Counted from the stretch's first letter, positions 48,409 through 59,373 are shown. The stretch is DNA of 64,000 nucleotides from Lucinisca nassula (GCA_963580285.1 OY757010.1:74504858-74568857); one strand, 5' to 3'. Notes: a model not told the origin generated them from the letters alone. Program-made: numbers and translations.

Positions 48409-51400
48409 GTGAAATCTGATGTCTCAGCAAATGTTGTGATTAGCTGTGAAATCTGATGTCTGAGCATGTGTTGTGATTGGTTGTGAAATCGGATGTGTCA
48501 GCAAATGTTTGTAATTCAGGTAGTGAAATCTGATGTCTCAGCAAATGTTTGTGATTGGCAGTGAAATCCGATGCCTCAGCAAATGTTGTGATTGGCAATG
48601 TAAACTGATGTCTCAGCAAATGTTGTGATTGGCTGTGAAATCTCATGCCTCAGCAAATGTTTGTGATTGGCAATGTAATCTGATGTCTCAGCAAATGTTG
48701 TGATTGGCAGTGAAATCTGATGTCTCAGCAAATGTTGTGATTGGCAATGTAATCTGATGTCTCAGCAAATGTTGTGATTGGCAATGTAATCTGATGTCTC
48801 AGCAAATGTTGTGATTGACAGTGTAATCTGATGCCTCAGCAAATGTTGTGATTGACAGTGAAATCTGATGTCTCAGCAAATGTTGTGATTGACAGTGAAA
48901 TCTGATGTCTCAGCAAATGTTGTGATTGACATTGAAAGCTGATGTCCCAGCAAATGTTGTGATTGACAGTGAAAGCTGATGTCTCAGCAAATGTTGTGAT
49001 TGACAGTGAAATCTGATGTCTCAGCAAATGTTGTGATTGACAGTGAAATCTGATGTCTCAGCAAATGTTGTGATTGACATTGAAAGCTGATGTCCCAGCA
49101 AATGTTGTGATTGACATTGAAAGCTGATGTCTCAGCAAATGTTGTGATTGACAGTGAAATCTGATGTCTCAGCAAATGTTGTGATTGACATTGAAAGCTG
49201 ATGCCTCAGCAAATGTTGTGATTGACAGTGAAATCTGATGTCTCAGCAAATGTTGTGATTGACATTGAAAGCTGATGTCCCAGCAAATGTTGTGATTGAC
49301 AGTGAAATCTGATGCCTCAGCAAATGTTGTGATTGACAGTGAAATCTGATGTCCCAGCAAATGTTGTGATTGACATTGAAAACTGATGTCTCAGCAAATG
49401 TTGTGATTGACAGTGAAATCTGATGTCCCAGCAAATGTTGTGATTGACATTGAAAGCTGATGTCCCAGCAAATGTTGTGATTGACATTGAAAGCTGATGT
49501 CCCAGCAAATGTTGTGATTGACATTGAAAGCTGATGTCCCAGCAAATGTTGTGATTGACAGTGAAAGCTGATGTCTCAGCAAATGTTGTGATTGGCTGGG
49601 AAAGCTGATATCTCAGCAGAGTGAGTGAGTGTTTGAGTTTTACATCCCATCAACAGCTAAGGTCAAACAGAGATGGGACCTCGGTTTAAAGACTCATCCG
49701 AAAGTCTGGAGAAGCCCGGGATCAATCCTGCGACCCCTGGGTTATAAGGCAGCGAAATCTGATGTATCAGCAAATGTTGTAATTGGCTGTGAAATCTGAT
49801 GTCTCAGCAAATGTTTGTGATTGTCAGTGAAATCTGATGTCTCAGCAAATGTTGTGATTGGCTGTGAAATGTGATGTCTTAGCAAATGATGTGATTGGCA
49901 GTGAAATCTAATATTGTCTGTGATTGGCAGTGAAATGTGATGTCTCAACAAATGATGTTATTGGCAGTGAAATCTAATGTCTCAGCAAATGTTGTGATTG
50001 GCAGTGAAATCTGATGTCTCAGCAAATGTTGTGATTAGCAGTAAAATCTCATGTCTCAGCAAATTGTGGATGTCAGTGTAATCTGATGTGTTACCAAATG
50101 TTGTGCTTGTTAGTGTAATCTGATATGTCAGCAAATGTTGTGCTTGTCAGTGTAATCTGATGTGTCAGCAAATGTTGTGATTGACAGTGAAATCTGATGC
50201 CTCAGCAAATGTTGTGCTTGTCAGTGTAATCTGATATGTCAGCAAATGTTGTGATTGACAGTGAAATCTGATGTGTCAGCAAATGTTGTGCTTGTCAGTG
50301 TAATCTGATGTGTTACCAAATGTTGTGCTTGTTAGTGTAATCTGATATGTCAGCAAATGTTGTGCTTGTCAGTGTAATCTGATGTGTCAGCAAATGTTGT
50401 GATTGACAGTGTAATCTGATGTGTTACCAAATGTTGTGATTGACAGTGTAATCTGATGTGTCAGCAAATGTTGTGATTGACAGTGTAATCTGATATGTCA
50501 GCAAATGTTGTGATTGACAGTGAAATCTGATATCTCAGCAAATGTTGTGATTGACATTGAAAGCTGATGTCTCAGCAAATGTTGTGATTGACAGTGAAAT
50601 CTGATGTCTCAGCAAATGTTGTGATTGACATTGAAAGCTGATGTCCCAGCAAATGTTGTGATTGACAGTGAAATCTGATGTCTCAGCAAATGTTGTGATT
50701 GACAGTGAAATCTGATGTCTCAGCAAATGTTGTGATTGACAGTGAAATCTGATGTCTCAGCAAATGTTGTGATTGACATTGAAATCTGATGTCTCAGCAA
50801 ATGTTGTGATTGACATTGAAATCTGATGTCTCAGCAAATGTTGTGATTGACAGTGAAAGCTGATGTCCCAGCAAATGTTGTGATTGACATTGAAAGCTGA
50901 TGTCTCAGCAAATGTTGTGATTGACAGTGAAAGCTGATGCCTCAGCAAATGTTGTGACTGACATTGAAATCTGATGCCTCAGCAAATGTTGTGATTGACA
51001 TTGAAAGCTGATGTCCCAGCAAATGTTGTGATTGACATTGAAAGCTGATGTCCCAGCAAATGTTGTGATTGACATTGAAAGCTGATGTCCCAGCAAATGT
51101 TGTGATTGACAGTGAAAGCTGATGTCCCAGCAAATGTTGTGATTGACATTGAAAGCTGATGTCCCAGCAAATGTTGTGATTGACAGTGAAAGCTGATGTC
51201 CCAGCAAATGTTGTGATTGACATTGAAAGCTGATGCCTCAGCAAATGTTGTGATTGACAGTGAAAGCTGATGTCCCAGCAAATGTTGTGATTGACATTGA
51301 AAGCTGATGTCCCAGCAAATGTTGTGATTGACATTGAAAGCTGATGTCTCAGCAAATGTTGTGATTGACAGTGAAATCTGATGCCTCAGCAAATGTTGTG

Positions 51401-52560
51401 ATTGACAGTGAAAGCTGATGTCCCAGCAAATGTTGTGATTGACATTGAAAGCTGATGTCTCAGCAAATGTTGTGATTGACAGTGAAAGCTGATGTCCCAG
51501 CAAATGTTGTGATTGACATTGAAAGCTGATGTCTCAGCAAATGTTGTGATTGACAGTGAAATCTGATGCCTCAGCAAATGTTGTGATTGACAGTGAAATC
51601 TGATGTCCCAGCAAATGTTGTGATTGACATTGAAAGCTGATGTCTCAGCAAATGTTGTGATTGACAGTGAAAGCTGATGTCCCAGCAAATGTTGTGATTG
51701 ACAGTGAAATCTGATGTCCCAGCAAATGTTGTGATTGACATTGAAAGCTGATGTCCCAGCAAATGTTGTGATTGACAGTGAAATCTGATGTCTCAGCAAA
51801 TGTTGTGATTGACAGTGAAATCTGATGTGTCAGCAAATGTTGTGATTGACAGTGAAATCTGATGTGTCAGCAAATGTTGTGCTTGTCAGTGTAATCTGAT
51901 GCCTCAGCAAATGTTGTGATTGACAGTGAAATCTGATGTCTCAGCAAATGTTGTGATTGACATTGAAATCTGATGTCTCAGCAAATGTTGTGATTGACAT
52001 TGAAAGCTGATGTCCCAGCAAATGTTGTGATTGACAGTGAAAGCTGATGTCCCAGCAAATGTTGTGATTGACAGTGAAATCTGATGTCCCAGCAAATGTT
52101 GTGATTGACATTGAAATCTGATGTCTCAGCAAATGTTGTGATTGACAGTGAAAGCTGATGTCTCAGCAAATGTTGTGATTGACAGTGTAATCTGATGCCT
52201 CAGCAAATGTTGTGATTGACAGTGAAATCTGATGTCTCAGCAAATGTTGTGATTGACAGTGAAAGCTGATGTCCCAGCAAATGTTGTGATTGACAGTGTA
52301 ATCTGATGCCTCAGCAAATGTTGTGATTGACAGTGAAATCTGATGTCTCAGCAAATGTTGTGATTGACAGTGAAAGCTGATGCCTCAGCAAATGTTGTGA
52401 TTGACAGTGAAATCTGATGTGTCAGCAAATGTTGTGCTTGTTAGTGTAATCTGATATGTCAGCAAATGTTGTGCTTGTCAGTGTAATCTGATGTGTCAGC
52501 AAATGTTGTGCTTGACAGTGTAATCTGATGTGTCAGCAAATATTGTAATTGGCAGTGTAA
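48409..52560. repeat. 37-bp satellite array, about 108 units
   Basis: The unit reads GATGTCTCAGCAAATGTTG then TGATTGACAGTGAAATCT. Variants are GTCCCAG, GCCTCAG and GTGTCAG, with ACAGTGAAAT, ACATTGAAAG or GTCAGTGTAAT. Units are most uniform at 48830-49600 and 50500-52400 and more diverged at both edges and around 49750-50500. A SINE B copy interrupts it at 49612-49750. Minus-strand open frames up to 174 codons are a by-product of the unit length (3 x 37 = 111 bases). Confidence 0.97.
49612..49750 (-). mobile_element. SINE B copy inside the satellite
   Basis: GAGTTTTACATCCCATCAAC, GACTCATCCGAAAGTCTGG and GGGATCAATCCTGCG are the reverse complement of SINE B; the 5' head is truncated at GTTATAAGGCA. 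Confidence 0.85.
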
Positions 52561-52823
52561 GTGTTAGATCCTCTTTTTTCATAAACTTAAAAGAATGTTC
52601 TTCACAAAAATCATTTCTTTAGTAACGCCGCAAGGTGAGACTTAACCATACAAACACAACAAACGACTAATTAAGGATAATTCAAAGAATAACTTTTAAT
52701 ATTGGTACCATAATTATCAATATAATAATTATCACAATTTGCTCCTGTGATACAGCAGGAAATGTATGCAAGGTAATTCTTCTTCCTCTTTTCTTCTTCT
52801 TTCTTTTTTTTTTTTTTTTTTTG
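52561..52823. other. Satellite edge and pyrimidine-rich stretch
   Basis: GTGTTAGATCCTC at 52559-52572 resembles the right end of family T. A TTCTTCTTTC and T-run fills 52775-52822. Confidence 0.4.
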
Positions 52824-53275
52824 TTTTGTTTGATTTGAGGGTTAATTTTTTTTTTTTTGGTTTGGGTTTTACGGCCCTTTCAAGATTATATCACTCATAT
52901 CGAGCCGATCGTTAATCAGAGGTGGGCGAAAACCGGAGTACCTGGAGAAAAACCACCTGACCTTCCGTTGCAGAACTTGGCGTCTCACACGTGACCCGAG
53001 CGAGGCTCGAACCTACGGCGGTGAGAGACCTAATGACTAAGAGTCAGCGCTCTTATCCACTAGGCCACGGAGGCCCGTTTTGAGGGTTAATGTCCCCGTC
53101 AATACTATATAGGTCATTTTGGAGACTTCGCTTCCAATTTTGTGGGACTTTTACCCCGACATTGAGATGAAATGACATATCAAGCCCTGTCCCCCAAAGA
53201 AACCATTAGGGTTTAAAAGCATGGACAGTCCAACTCGCACTGCTCTGCCTGGGCAAGCCTAGTTGTAACAGCTTT
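52824..53275 (-). mobile_element. SINE D copy interrupted by SINE A
   Basis: GTTTGATTTGAGGGTTAA at the left is followed by SINE A (52847-53078). SINE D resumes with GAGGGTTAATGTCCCCGTCA and stops at CCTGGGCAAGCCTAG. Confidence 0.9.
52847..53078 (-). mobile_element. SINE A, full, with 13-bp target-site duplication
   Basis: TTTGAGGGTTAAT flanks it at 52834-52846 and 53079-53091. On minus the head reads CCTCCGTGGCCTAGTGGATA and GGTTCGAGCCTCG; the tail is TAAAACCCAAACC plus A-run. Confidence 0.93.
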
Positions 53276-53299
53276 TTAAAAGGGTGCTACATCCCTAAA

Positions 53300-53602
53300 C
53301 ATGCCCCCGCCCATTGGGGCTTGAAGAAATATATGGGCTGCACAATGCTTCCATGCAGAGCTTAATCCCGCCCGCACACTGGTACTGGTAAACCGCTTAG
53401 AGGGTCTAAGCCTGTCCAGGAACCGCGGTGCAAGGCGGACCGTCCATGCTAATAAACCCTATTCGTTTCATTGGGCGACAGGGCTTGAGATGTCATTTCA
53501 TCTCAATGTCGGGTAAAAGTCCCACAAAAATGAAAGCAACGTCTCCAAAATGACCTTTACAGTGTTGACTGGGATGTTAAACCTCAAATCAAACAAACAA
53601 AC
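53300..53602 (+). mobile_element. SINE D copy
   Basis: TGCCCCCGCCCATTGGGGC to GGGATGTTAAACCTCAAATC and CAAA repeats. Confidence 0.85.
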
Positions 53603-53611
53603 ATCCCTAAA

Positions 53612-53683
53612 CCTGCATCTGTGGCCTAGTGGTTAAGAGGGCTGTCTCTTTATCGGTCTCTCACCGCTGTGGTTTGATAAAAT
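53612..53683 (+). mobile_element. SINE A head fragment
   Basis: CTGTGGCCTAGTGGTTAAGA and GGTCTCTCACCGCTGTGGTT; the body is missing. Confidence 0.75.
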
Positions 53684-53695
53684 ACCTAAAACATA

Positions 53696-54090
53696 AAGTA
53701 AAATTCCTCTATTAAGACCACCTTTGGGACTGTTCAAATGTGGTCTTTAAGACCACTTTTGAACAGTCCCAAAGGAGCTCTCTTACCAGAGGACAATGTG
53801 TGCAGAAAACACCTAAGGATAACTGAAACCCACTAAATAAGGTTTTCAAAGCAGAACTTGTCTTAATTTTAGGTGTTAACCCTTGTCCTGCTAATCATGG
53901 ATATGCCTTATCTTTGAAACAAAAGCCATCTGACGAAGTCATCTGATCAGGATCTACATTGTTTGCCATTCAGATTGGGAATTTGTTGCAATAATTTGCA
54001 TCAAGTAATCTGATTGGTTGATAATCGTTAGTGGGTGTGGCATATATAAATATTCAGCAGGACAAGGGTTAATAGCAGAATTTCACTGTA
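53696..54090 (-). mobile_element. MITE-Q interrupted by MITE-1
   Basis: AAGTAAAATTCCTCTATTAA to AGCAGAATTTCACTGTA; palindrome GGGACTGTTCAAATGTGGTC. MITE-1 is inserted at a TTAA near its right end. Confidence 0.85.
53876..54072 (-). mobile_element. MITE-1 copy in MITE-Q
   Basis: TTAA at 53876-53879 and 54069-54072. The left arm of the hairpin is partly deleted (AAAGCCATCTGACGAAGTCA). Confidence 0.85.
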
Positions 54091-54416
54091 TTACCTCTTT
54101 GTATGATTAAATCCAAGCATGGATAATAACACACTACACAGTTTCCACCTGGGCTAAATGATATAAATTGTTTCTATCAACAATAAATAATTCAGCCATG
54201 GCCTAACATAATAAAACTTATGTCAAACTGAGGTATATTTCACTCTTTCCTGGTCCAGGTCTTTTCTGTCCATTTTATTTACCCTAAGTGCACCAATCAT
54301 GACTGTTGCAGATAATATTTTCAAACATTTTCCCCTATTTTTTTAGTAAAACTAAGGCTTGACATTTCATAAGCTGCAGATGATTCACATGAAATATCAA
54401 GCCTGCATTCCTCTAA
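54091..54416. other. Unclassified stretch
   Basis: A short inverted repeat near 54355-54405 (GGCTTGACATTTCAT / ATGAAATATCAAGCC) recalls MITE-S. Nothing else. Confidence 0.35.
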
Positions 54417-56549
54417 ACAAGAGGACCAAGCTTGGTCCTGTATCGCTCACCTGAGCTAACAGATTCAAAGTTTAAGGAAGTGCCAACCTTTACTGAAGGC
54501 TTTATGGGAGGACATGGTGATGACAGGGTAAGCATTTTCTGAAAATCAAGTAGAATTTAACTCTATGATAAACAGGCTGACCTCACCGGTTTTCAAACTC
54601 ATTCAAGCTTTTATTCCTGACTTGCTAAGAAGATCCAATCTAAACTGAAGTGGCTATGGTGATGACAAGTTCAAAAACAAGAGTTTTCAAACTCCTCCAA
54701 GCTTTCTGCCTGACTTCCTTGTTTGTAAGTTTCATGAAGATCCGTTCATAACTAAAGGGGCAGCAGTGATAACAATGTCGAAAATAGGCATTTTCAGCAA
54801 TCAAAGGCACGTCACTCTATGATAAATGTGCCAACTTGGCCGGTATTCGAACTCACCTGAGGTTTTATTCCCAGCCACCTTACATGTAAGTTTCAGAAAG
54901 ATCCGATCAGACTTGGCCAGTATTCAAACTCATCCAAGATTTTATTCCCAGCCACCTCACATATAAGTTTCAGAAAAATCCGATCAAAACTGAAGGGGCT
55001 ACGGTGATGACAAGGTCAAAATTTGGCATTTTTAGCAATCAAAGGGATGTTACTCTAAAATAATTGAGCTGACTTGGCCAGTTTTCGAACTCATCCGAGG
55101 TTTCATCCCCAGCCACCTTACATATAAGTTTCAGAAAAATCTGATCAAAACTGAAGGGGCTACGGTAATGACAAGGTCAAAAATCAACATTTTCAGCCAT
55201 CAAAGGGACAGAACTCTACGATAAATGGGCTGACTTGGCCTGTTTTCGAACTCATCCAAGATTTTATCCCCAGCCACCTTACATATAAGTTTCAGAAAGA
55301 TCCGATCAAAACTGAAGGGGCTATGGTAATGACGAGGTCAAAAATCGGCATTTTCAGCAATCAAAGGGACGTAAATCAATGATAAATGGGCCAACTTGGC
55401 GGGTATTCAAACTCATCCTAGGTTTTATCTCCAGTCACCTTACATATAGGTTTCAGAAAGATTCGATCAAAACTGAAGGGGCTACGGTGATGACAAGGTC
55501 AAAAATCAACATTTTCAGCAATCAAAGGGACCTAACTCTATGATAAATAGGCCACCTTTGCCGGTATGTGAACTCATCCGAGGCTTTATCCCCAGCCACC
55601 TTGCATATAAGTTTCAGAAAGATCTGATCAAAACTGAAAGGGCTACTGTGATGACAAGGTCAAAAATCGGCATTTTCAGCAATCAAAAGGACGTTACTCT
55701 GTGATAAATGGACCAACTTGGCTGGTTTTCGAACTCATCCGATACTTTATCCCCAGCCACTTTACATATAAGTTTCAGAAAGATTCGATCAAAACTGAAA
55801 GGGCTACAGTGATGACAAGGTCAAAAATCAGCATTTTCAGCAATCAAAGGGACGTTACTCTATGATAAAAGGGCCGACTTGGTCGGTTTTCGAACTCATC
55901 CGAGATTTTATCCACAGCCACCTTACATATAAGTTTCAGACAGATCCGATCAAAACTGAAGGGGCTACGGTGATGACAAGGTCAAAAATCGGCATTTTTC
56001 AGCAATCAAAGGGACGTAACTCTATGATAAATCTACGGACCGTGCCGGTTTTCGAACTCATTCGAGGTTTTATCCCCAGCCACATTACATATAAGTTTCA
56101 AAAAGATCTGATCAAAACTGAAGGGGCTACGGTGATGACAAGGTCAAAAATGGGCAGTTTCAGCAATCAAAGGGACGTAACTCTATGATAAATGGGCCCA
56201 CTTGGCCGGTTTTCGAACTCATCCGAGTTTTTATCCCCAGTCACCTTACATATAAGTTTCAGAAAGATCCGATCAAAACTGAAGGCGCCACGGTGATGAC
56301 AATTAAGCATTTTCCCATAGTAAGTCTATGGGACCTTGTGGTTGCCATAGGAACCAAAGTTTTAGAGCGATTTCAAAAAAAAGTTTATGTCATCAATGCC
56401 CCACCAGAGGCATGCTACAGGTGAGAAATGATTGAGATCAGCCTGCAGGATACAGAGATATAGCTGCTCAAAAGTGTGGACGGACGACGGACGGACGACC
56501 CACTATACTATAAGCTCCCCTGGAGCCTTCGGCCCAGGTGAGCTAAAAA
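54417..56549 (+). mobile_element. AB: tandem-core Helentron-like element
   Basis: Head ACAAGAGGACCAAGCTTGGT (hairpin) then GTATCGCTCACCTGAGC. About 10 units of 150-190 bp have TTTTCGAACTCATCCGAGG, ATCCCCAGCCACCTTACATA, TAAGTTTCAGAAAGATCCGA, AACTGAAGGGGCTACGGTGA and CATTTTCAGCAATCAAAGGG. A GGACGGACGACGGACGG run, then the hairpin AGCTCCCCTGG...CCAGGTGAGCT and AAAAA. Plus-strand frames of 79-108 codons inside it are repeat-derived. Confidence 0.85.
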
Positions 56550-56573
56550 TAATACAAAATCCACAGTTCAGGG

Positions 56574-56801
56574 TTATACTTTGTCCTGCTGAATAAATTA
56601 AGCCAAGCCTATTTCTGACTTTCAACCAATCTGATTTCCTTGCTACATATTATAATATTTTCCAACAAATTCACAAAATAAATGTCAGTTTGAAACAGTG
56701 TAGATAATGATCAGATGGCTTCTTCAAAAGCCATCTGATCTCTATCTATACTATTTGCAAAGGATGTAGAGCATATTCTGGTTAAGCAGGACAAAGGATA
56801 A
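56574..56801 (+). mobile_element. MITE-1 copy, diverged
   Basis: TTATACTTTGTCCTGCTG to AAGCAGGACAAAGGATAA; both TTAA sites are mutated. Hairpin at 56694-56760. Confidence 0.8.
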
Positions 56802-56989
56802 GAGATACTTCAACATTTTACCTAATGGGGACCTACAGAATGTATGCCCTAGGTGCCCTGGACAGTCCACAACAGTAGCTATATTTGATTTACCTTGCAG
56901 TGGCTTTATTGTTTTATAAACTAACATAAACAGCTATCTCATACATCATCCAAAATACCTCCTATCTGTATTCAGTTCTGTATATCTTC

Positions 56990-57202
56990 TTAACCCTTAT
57001 CTTGCTGAATATTCATTTAAGCCACACCCATTTCTGTCCATCAACCAATCAAATTACTTGATGTAATTTATTGCTACAAATTCATAAACTGAATGCCAAA
57101 CAGTGTAGATCCTGATCAGATGGCTTCTTCAGAAGCCATCTGATCTGGATCTTCACTGTTTGCAAAGATAGGGGATGTCGTGAACAGCAAGATAAGGGTT
57201 AA
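56990..57202 (+). mobile_element. MITE-1 copy, 213 bp
   Basis: TTAA at both ends; TTAACCCTTATCTTGCTG to CAGCAAGATAAGGGTTAA; hairpin 57098-57162. Confidence 0.92.
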
Positions 57203-57531
57203 GTTTTTTACTCCCAGGAAAGATAAATGGGATAAGACAAGCAATCAGACCCACATATGTACAGCAAAAACTCAGCTCAGACTGCACATCAAGGAAGGGG
57301 GCCAGAAGGCACATTTTCTCTTGTAACGGCTCAGGTAGTAATAAAAGACATGTTTCAAAACCGAATGAGGAAAGGATCGAAAGTCCTATAAACACTTGCA
57401 CATCTTCATATGGGCCAGTCAAAACAAAAAGGGCATGCACGCTGAGCAAAGATTCAGATCAGCCAGACTGATCAGAGTCTTCCCTGAGCACTGTAAGGAT
57501 GGCCATTAACCTAATTACCACTCTCTAAGCA
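57203..57531. other. Unclassified stretch
   Basis: A 98-codon minus-strand frame (57449-57153) runs into MITE-1 and has no domain. Otherwise nothing. Confidence 0.3.
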
Positions 57532-57670
57532 AATTCTGCAGATGACAGATAGTTTTTATTTTTCTTATTTTTCCCAGAAAACAGGACTTGACATCTCATG
57601 CAAATTGTCTCCATAGACAGAAAAATAATATGTTGTCAGTATTTGTCAGAATCGCCTCATTAAGGCATTG
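57532..57670. mobile_element. MITE-S and family I fragments
   Basis: TTTCCCAGAAAACAGGACTT and CATGCAAATTGTCTCC (MITE-S), then GTCAGAATCGCCTCATTAAG (half a family I hairpin). Confidence 0.6.
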
Positions 57671-57730
57671 TTGAGTTGACTGTTTCTGAGCAGAGCTGGG
57701 GAAGTGGTCCTGAACAGAGAATAATTGTTT

Positions 57731-57850
57731 AACCCTTAAATTCTCATGCTAAAAGCAAACAGGTTTGACCCTGCATGATCAGACGTACGCTGCAATCTGC
57801 CGAATCTGATCTGGATCAAAACTGTTTGCCAATGTCTGAGCATAACCTCC
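57731..57850. mobile_element. Decayed TTAA-type MITE with shared-module hairpin
   Basis: TTAACCCTTAAATTCTC at the left; CAAACAGGTTTGACCCTGCA and GATCTGGATCAAAACTGTTT form a poor stem. Confidence 0.6.
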
Positions 57851-57963
57851 AAGTCATTGTTTTACAATAAGCTTTCTTAAACAGCACTCTCACATCATAA
57901 TGACAAGAATAATGTGGCTATTTTCTATAAATAACCACTACCTGGATTTCCTACAAATAAGTG

Positions 57964-58265
57964 AGTCGCGCCCAGACCATCGGGGCCTGGAGAAATAGAT
58001 TGAGCTGCACAGTGCTTCCGCGCACAGCTGAAACAGACTGAACTTGAGTACCAGTAAACAGCTTAGGTCTAAGCCTGCCCAGGAAAAGTGATTTAAGTGG
58101 GACTGCTCATTAAACCCTTGCGGTTTCCTTGGGCAGTAGGGCTTGAGATGTCATTTCATCTCAGTCTGGGGTAAAAAGTCCCACAAAATCAGAAGCAATG
58201 TCTCTAAAATGACCTTAATAGTGTTGACAGGGATGTAAAACCTCAAATCAAACAAACAAAACAAA
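57964..58265 (+). mobile_element. SINE D copy, diverged
   Basis: GCGCCCAGACCATCGGGGCC to GGGATGTAAAACCTCAAATC and CAAA repeats. Confidence 0.8.
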
Positions 58266-58491
58266 ATAACTGAGTCACTTGGACATCAGCACTTAAGAGC
58301 TTAATGTGCTTAGTAACTTTGGGTCCACTGACATTCACAGTCAACCCAAAAAGTACCCACAATAACATGTTTAATTGGCATCATTGGGAAAATAAGAAAA
58401 AAAATCTCCCAAAACGGTCCACTTTACCTGTTTAAGTGTACATACTCCACTTTTTCTAGCACTATGAAATATGTTTGTATATACAGCTGAA
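58266..58491. other. Unclassified stretch
   Basis: Nothing recognised. Confidence 0.25.
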
Positions 58492-58841
58492 CTTTGATGG
58501 CTCAGACGCCTTTCGGAACATGAAAATTTGTTCGAGACAGCGTTAGTTCGAGCCACGGAGAATTACTGTTAGTGCCATGCTAGGAGGCAAAATTGAGATA
58601 CTTCTGGGATATCTTTTCTGTGTTCTATATTATAAATGTATGTTGTGTTTACATGTACTCAAGGGGATTCTAAATTCTAATGAGAACACACAACATTCAT
58701 TTGCAAGATAAAAGAAGAAAATCTCCCTAAATTATCCCTATACTGTATTTGGAGGAATTCCGGGCTGCGGACTCAAGAATGGGTTTGACTCATCCATGGT
58801 TAACGAGTCATCGGGGTTCGAGCCAATGAAGTTCTACTGTA
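58492..58841. mobile_element. Pogo/Tc1-like MITE with family I hairpin
   Basis: TACAGCTGAACTTTGATGGC and TCGAGCCAATGAAGTTCTAC are inverted ends inside TATA/TATA flanks. The internal hairpin (58630-58720) has ATGTATGTTGTGT/ACACACAACATTCAT arms. Same family as 22671-23080. Confidence 0.8.
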
Positions 58842-59154
58842 TATAAAATTACCTATAAAGACCAGTCCACCTCTCAGATGTTGCTGCCATTTCTAATAGT
58901 TACATTTCCCATAAAATACACTAATTCCAATAAATTTCCCACAAATCACACAACAAAATTTATTGTGAAAGCAAATAAACCAAATAAAACGTCACTTTAA
59001 GTAAGGGCTTTACAATGAAATACTGAGATGAGACACTATCTCTTTTCCACAATTTTTTGGGGTCAAAAGCCTGAACAAATTTAAAGATGTGATTCTGATT
59101 CATGACAAATATCTTACAAAATCCTGAATTTGGGCAACATAATCTACACATCTT
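58842..59154. other. Unclassified stretch
   Basis: Nothing recognised. Confidence 0.25.
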
Positions 59155-59373
59155 CAACCCATTCTGTACCAAATGGAATTTTTCCCCTTTATATATAGCA
59201 GGAGTACATTTCAAAATTTAGGGGTTTTGGGCTTACGGTAATTATTTTTAGGATTTTTTAGAAAATTGCTATACTTAGTTTTTGCAAACAGTGACAGCCC
59301 AGATTAGATGCTGATTTCGGGCCTGTACTTTTTCCGAGTGTCCCATTTATGCATTTCCCGTATAAAATGGGCT
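59155..59373 (-). mobile_element. MITE-2 copy, diverged, inverted
   Basis: AACCCATTCTGTACCAAATG to AAAATGGGCTAAC; poor hairpin at 59284-59333. Confidence 0.7.

Noticed and set aside
50979..51503. Minus-strand open frame of 174 codons in the satellite
   Set aside because: It is the 37-bp unit read through; 37-codon periodicity follows from 3 x 37 bases, the same peptide appears in all frames, and there is no gene context.
48409..52560. CRISPR-like array of 37-bp repeats
   Set aside because: Units are directly adjacent with no unique spacers, and the window is eukaryotic.
55862..56424. Frames of 108 and 79 codons on plus
   Set aside because: They are translations of AB tandem units and repeat with them.
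57153..57449. 98-codon minus-strand frame with hydrophobic stretches
   Set aside because: Starts in plain sequence and ends in a MITE-1 copy; no domain or splice support.
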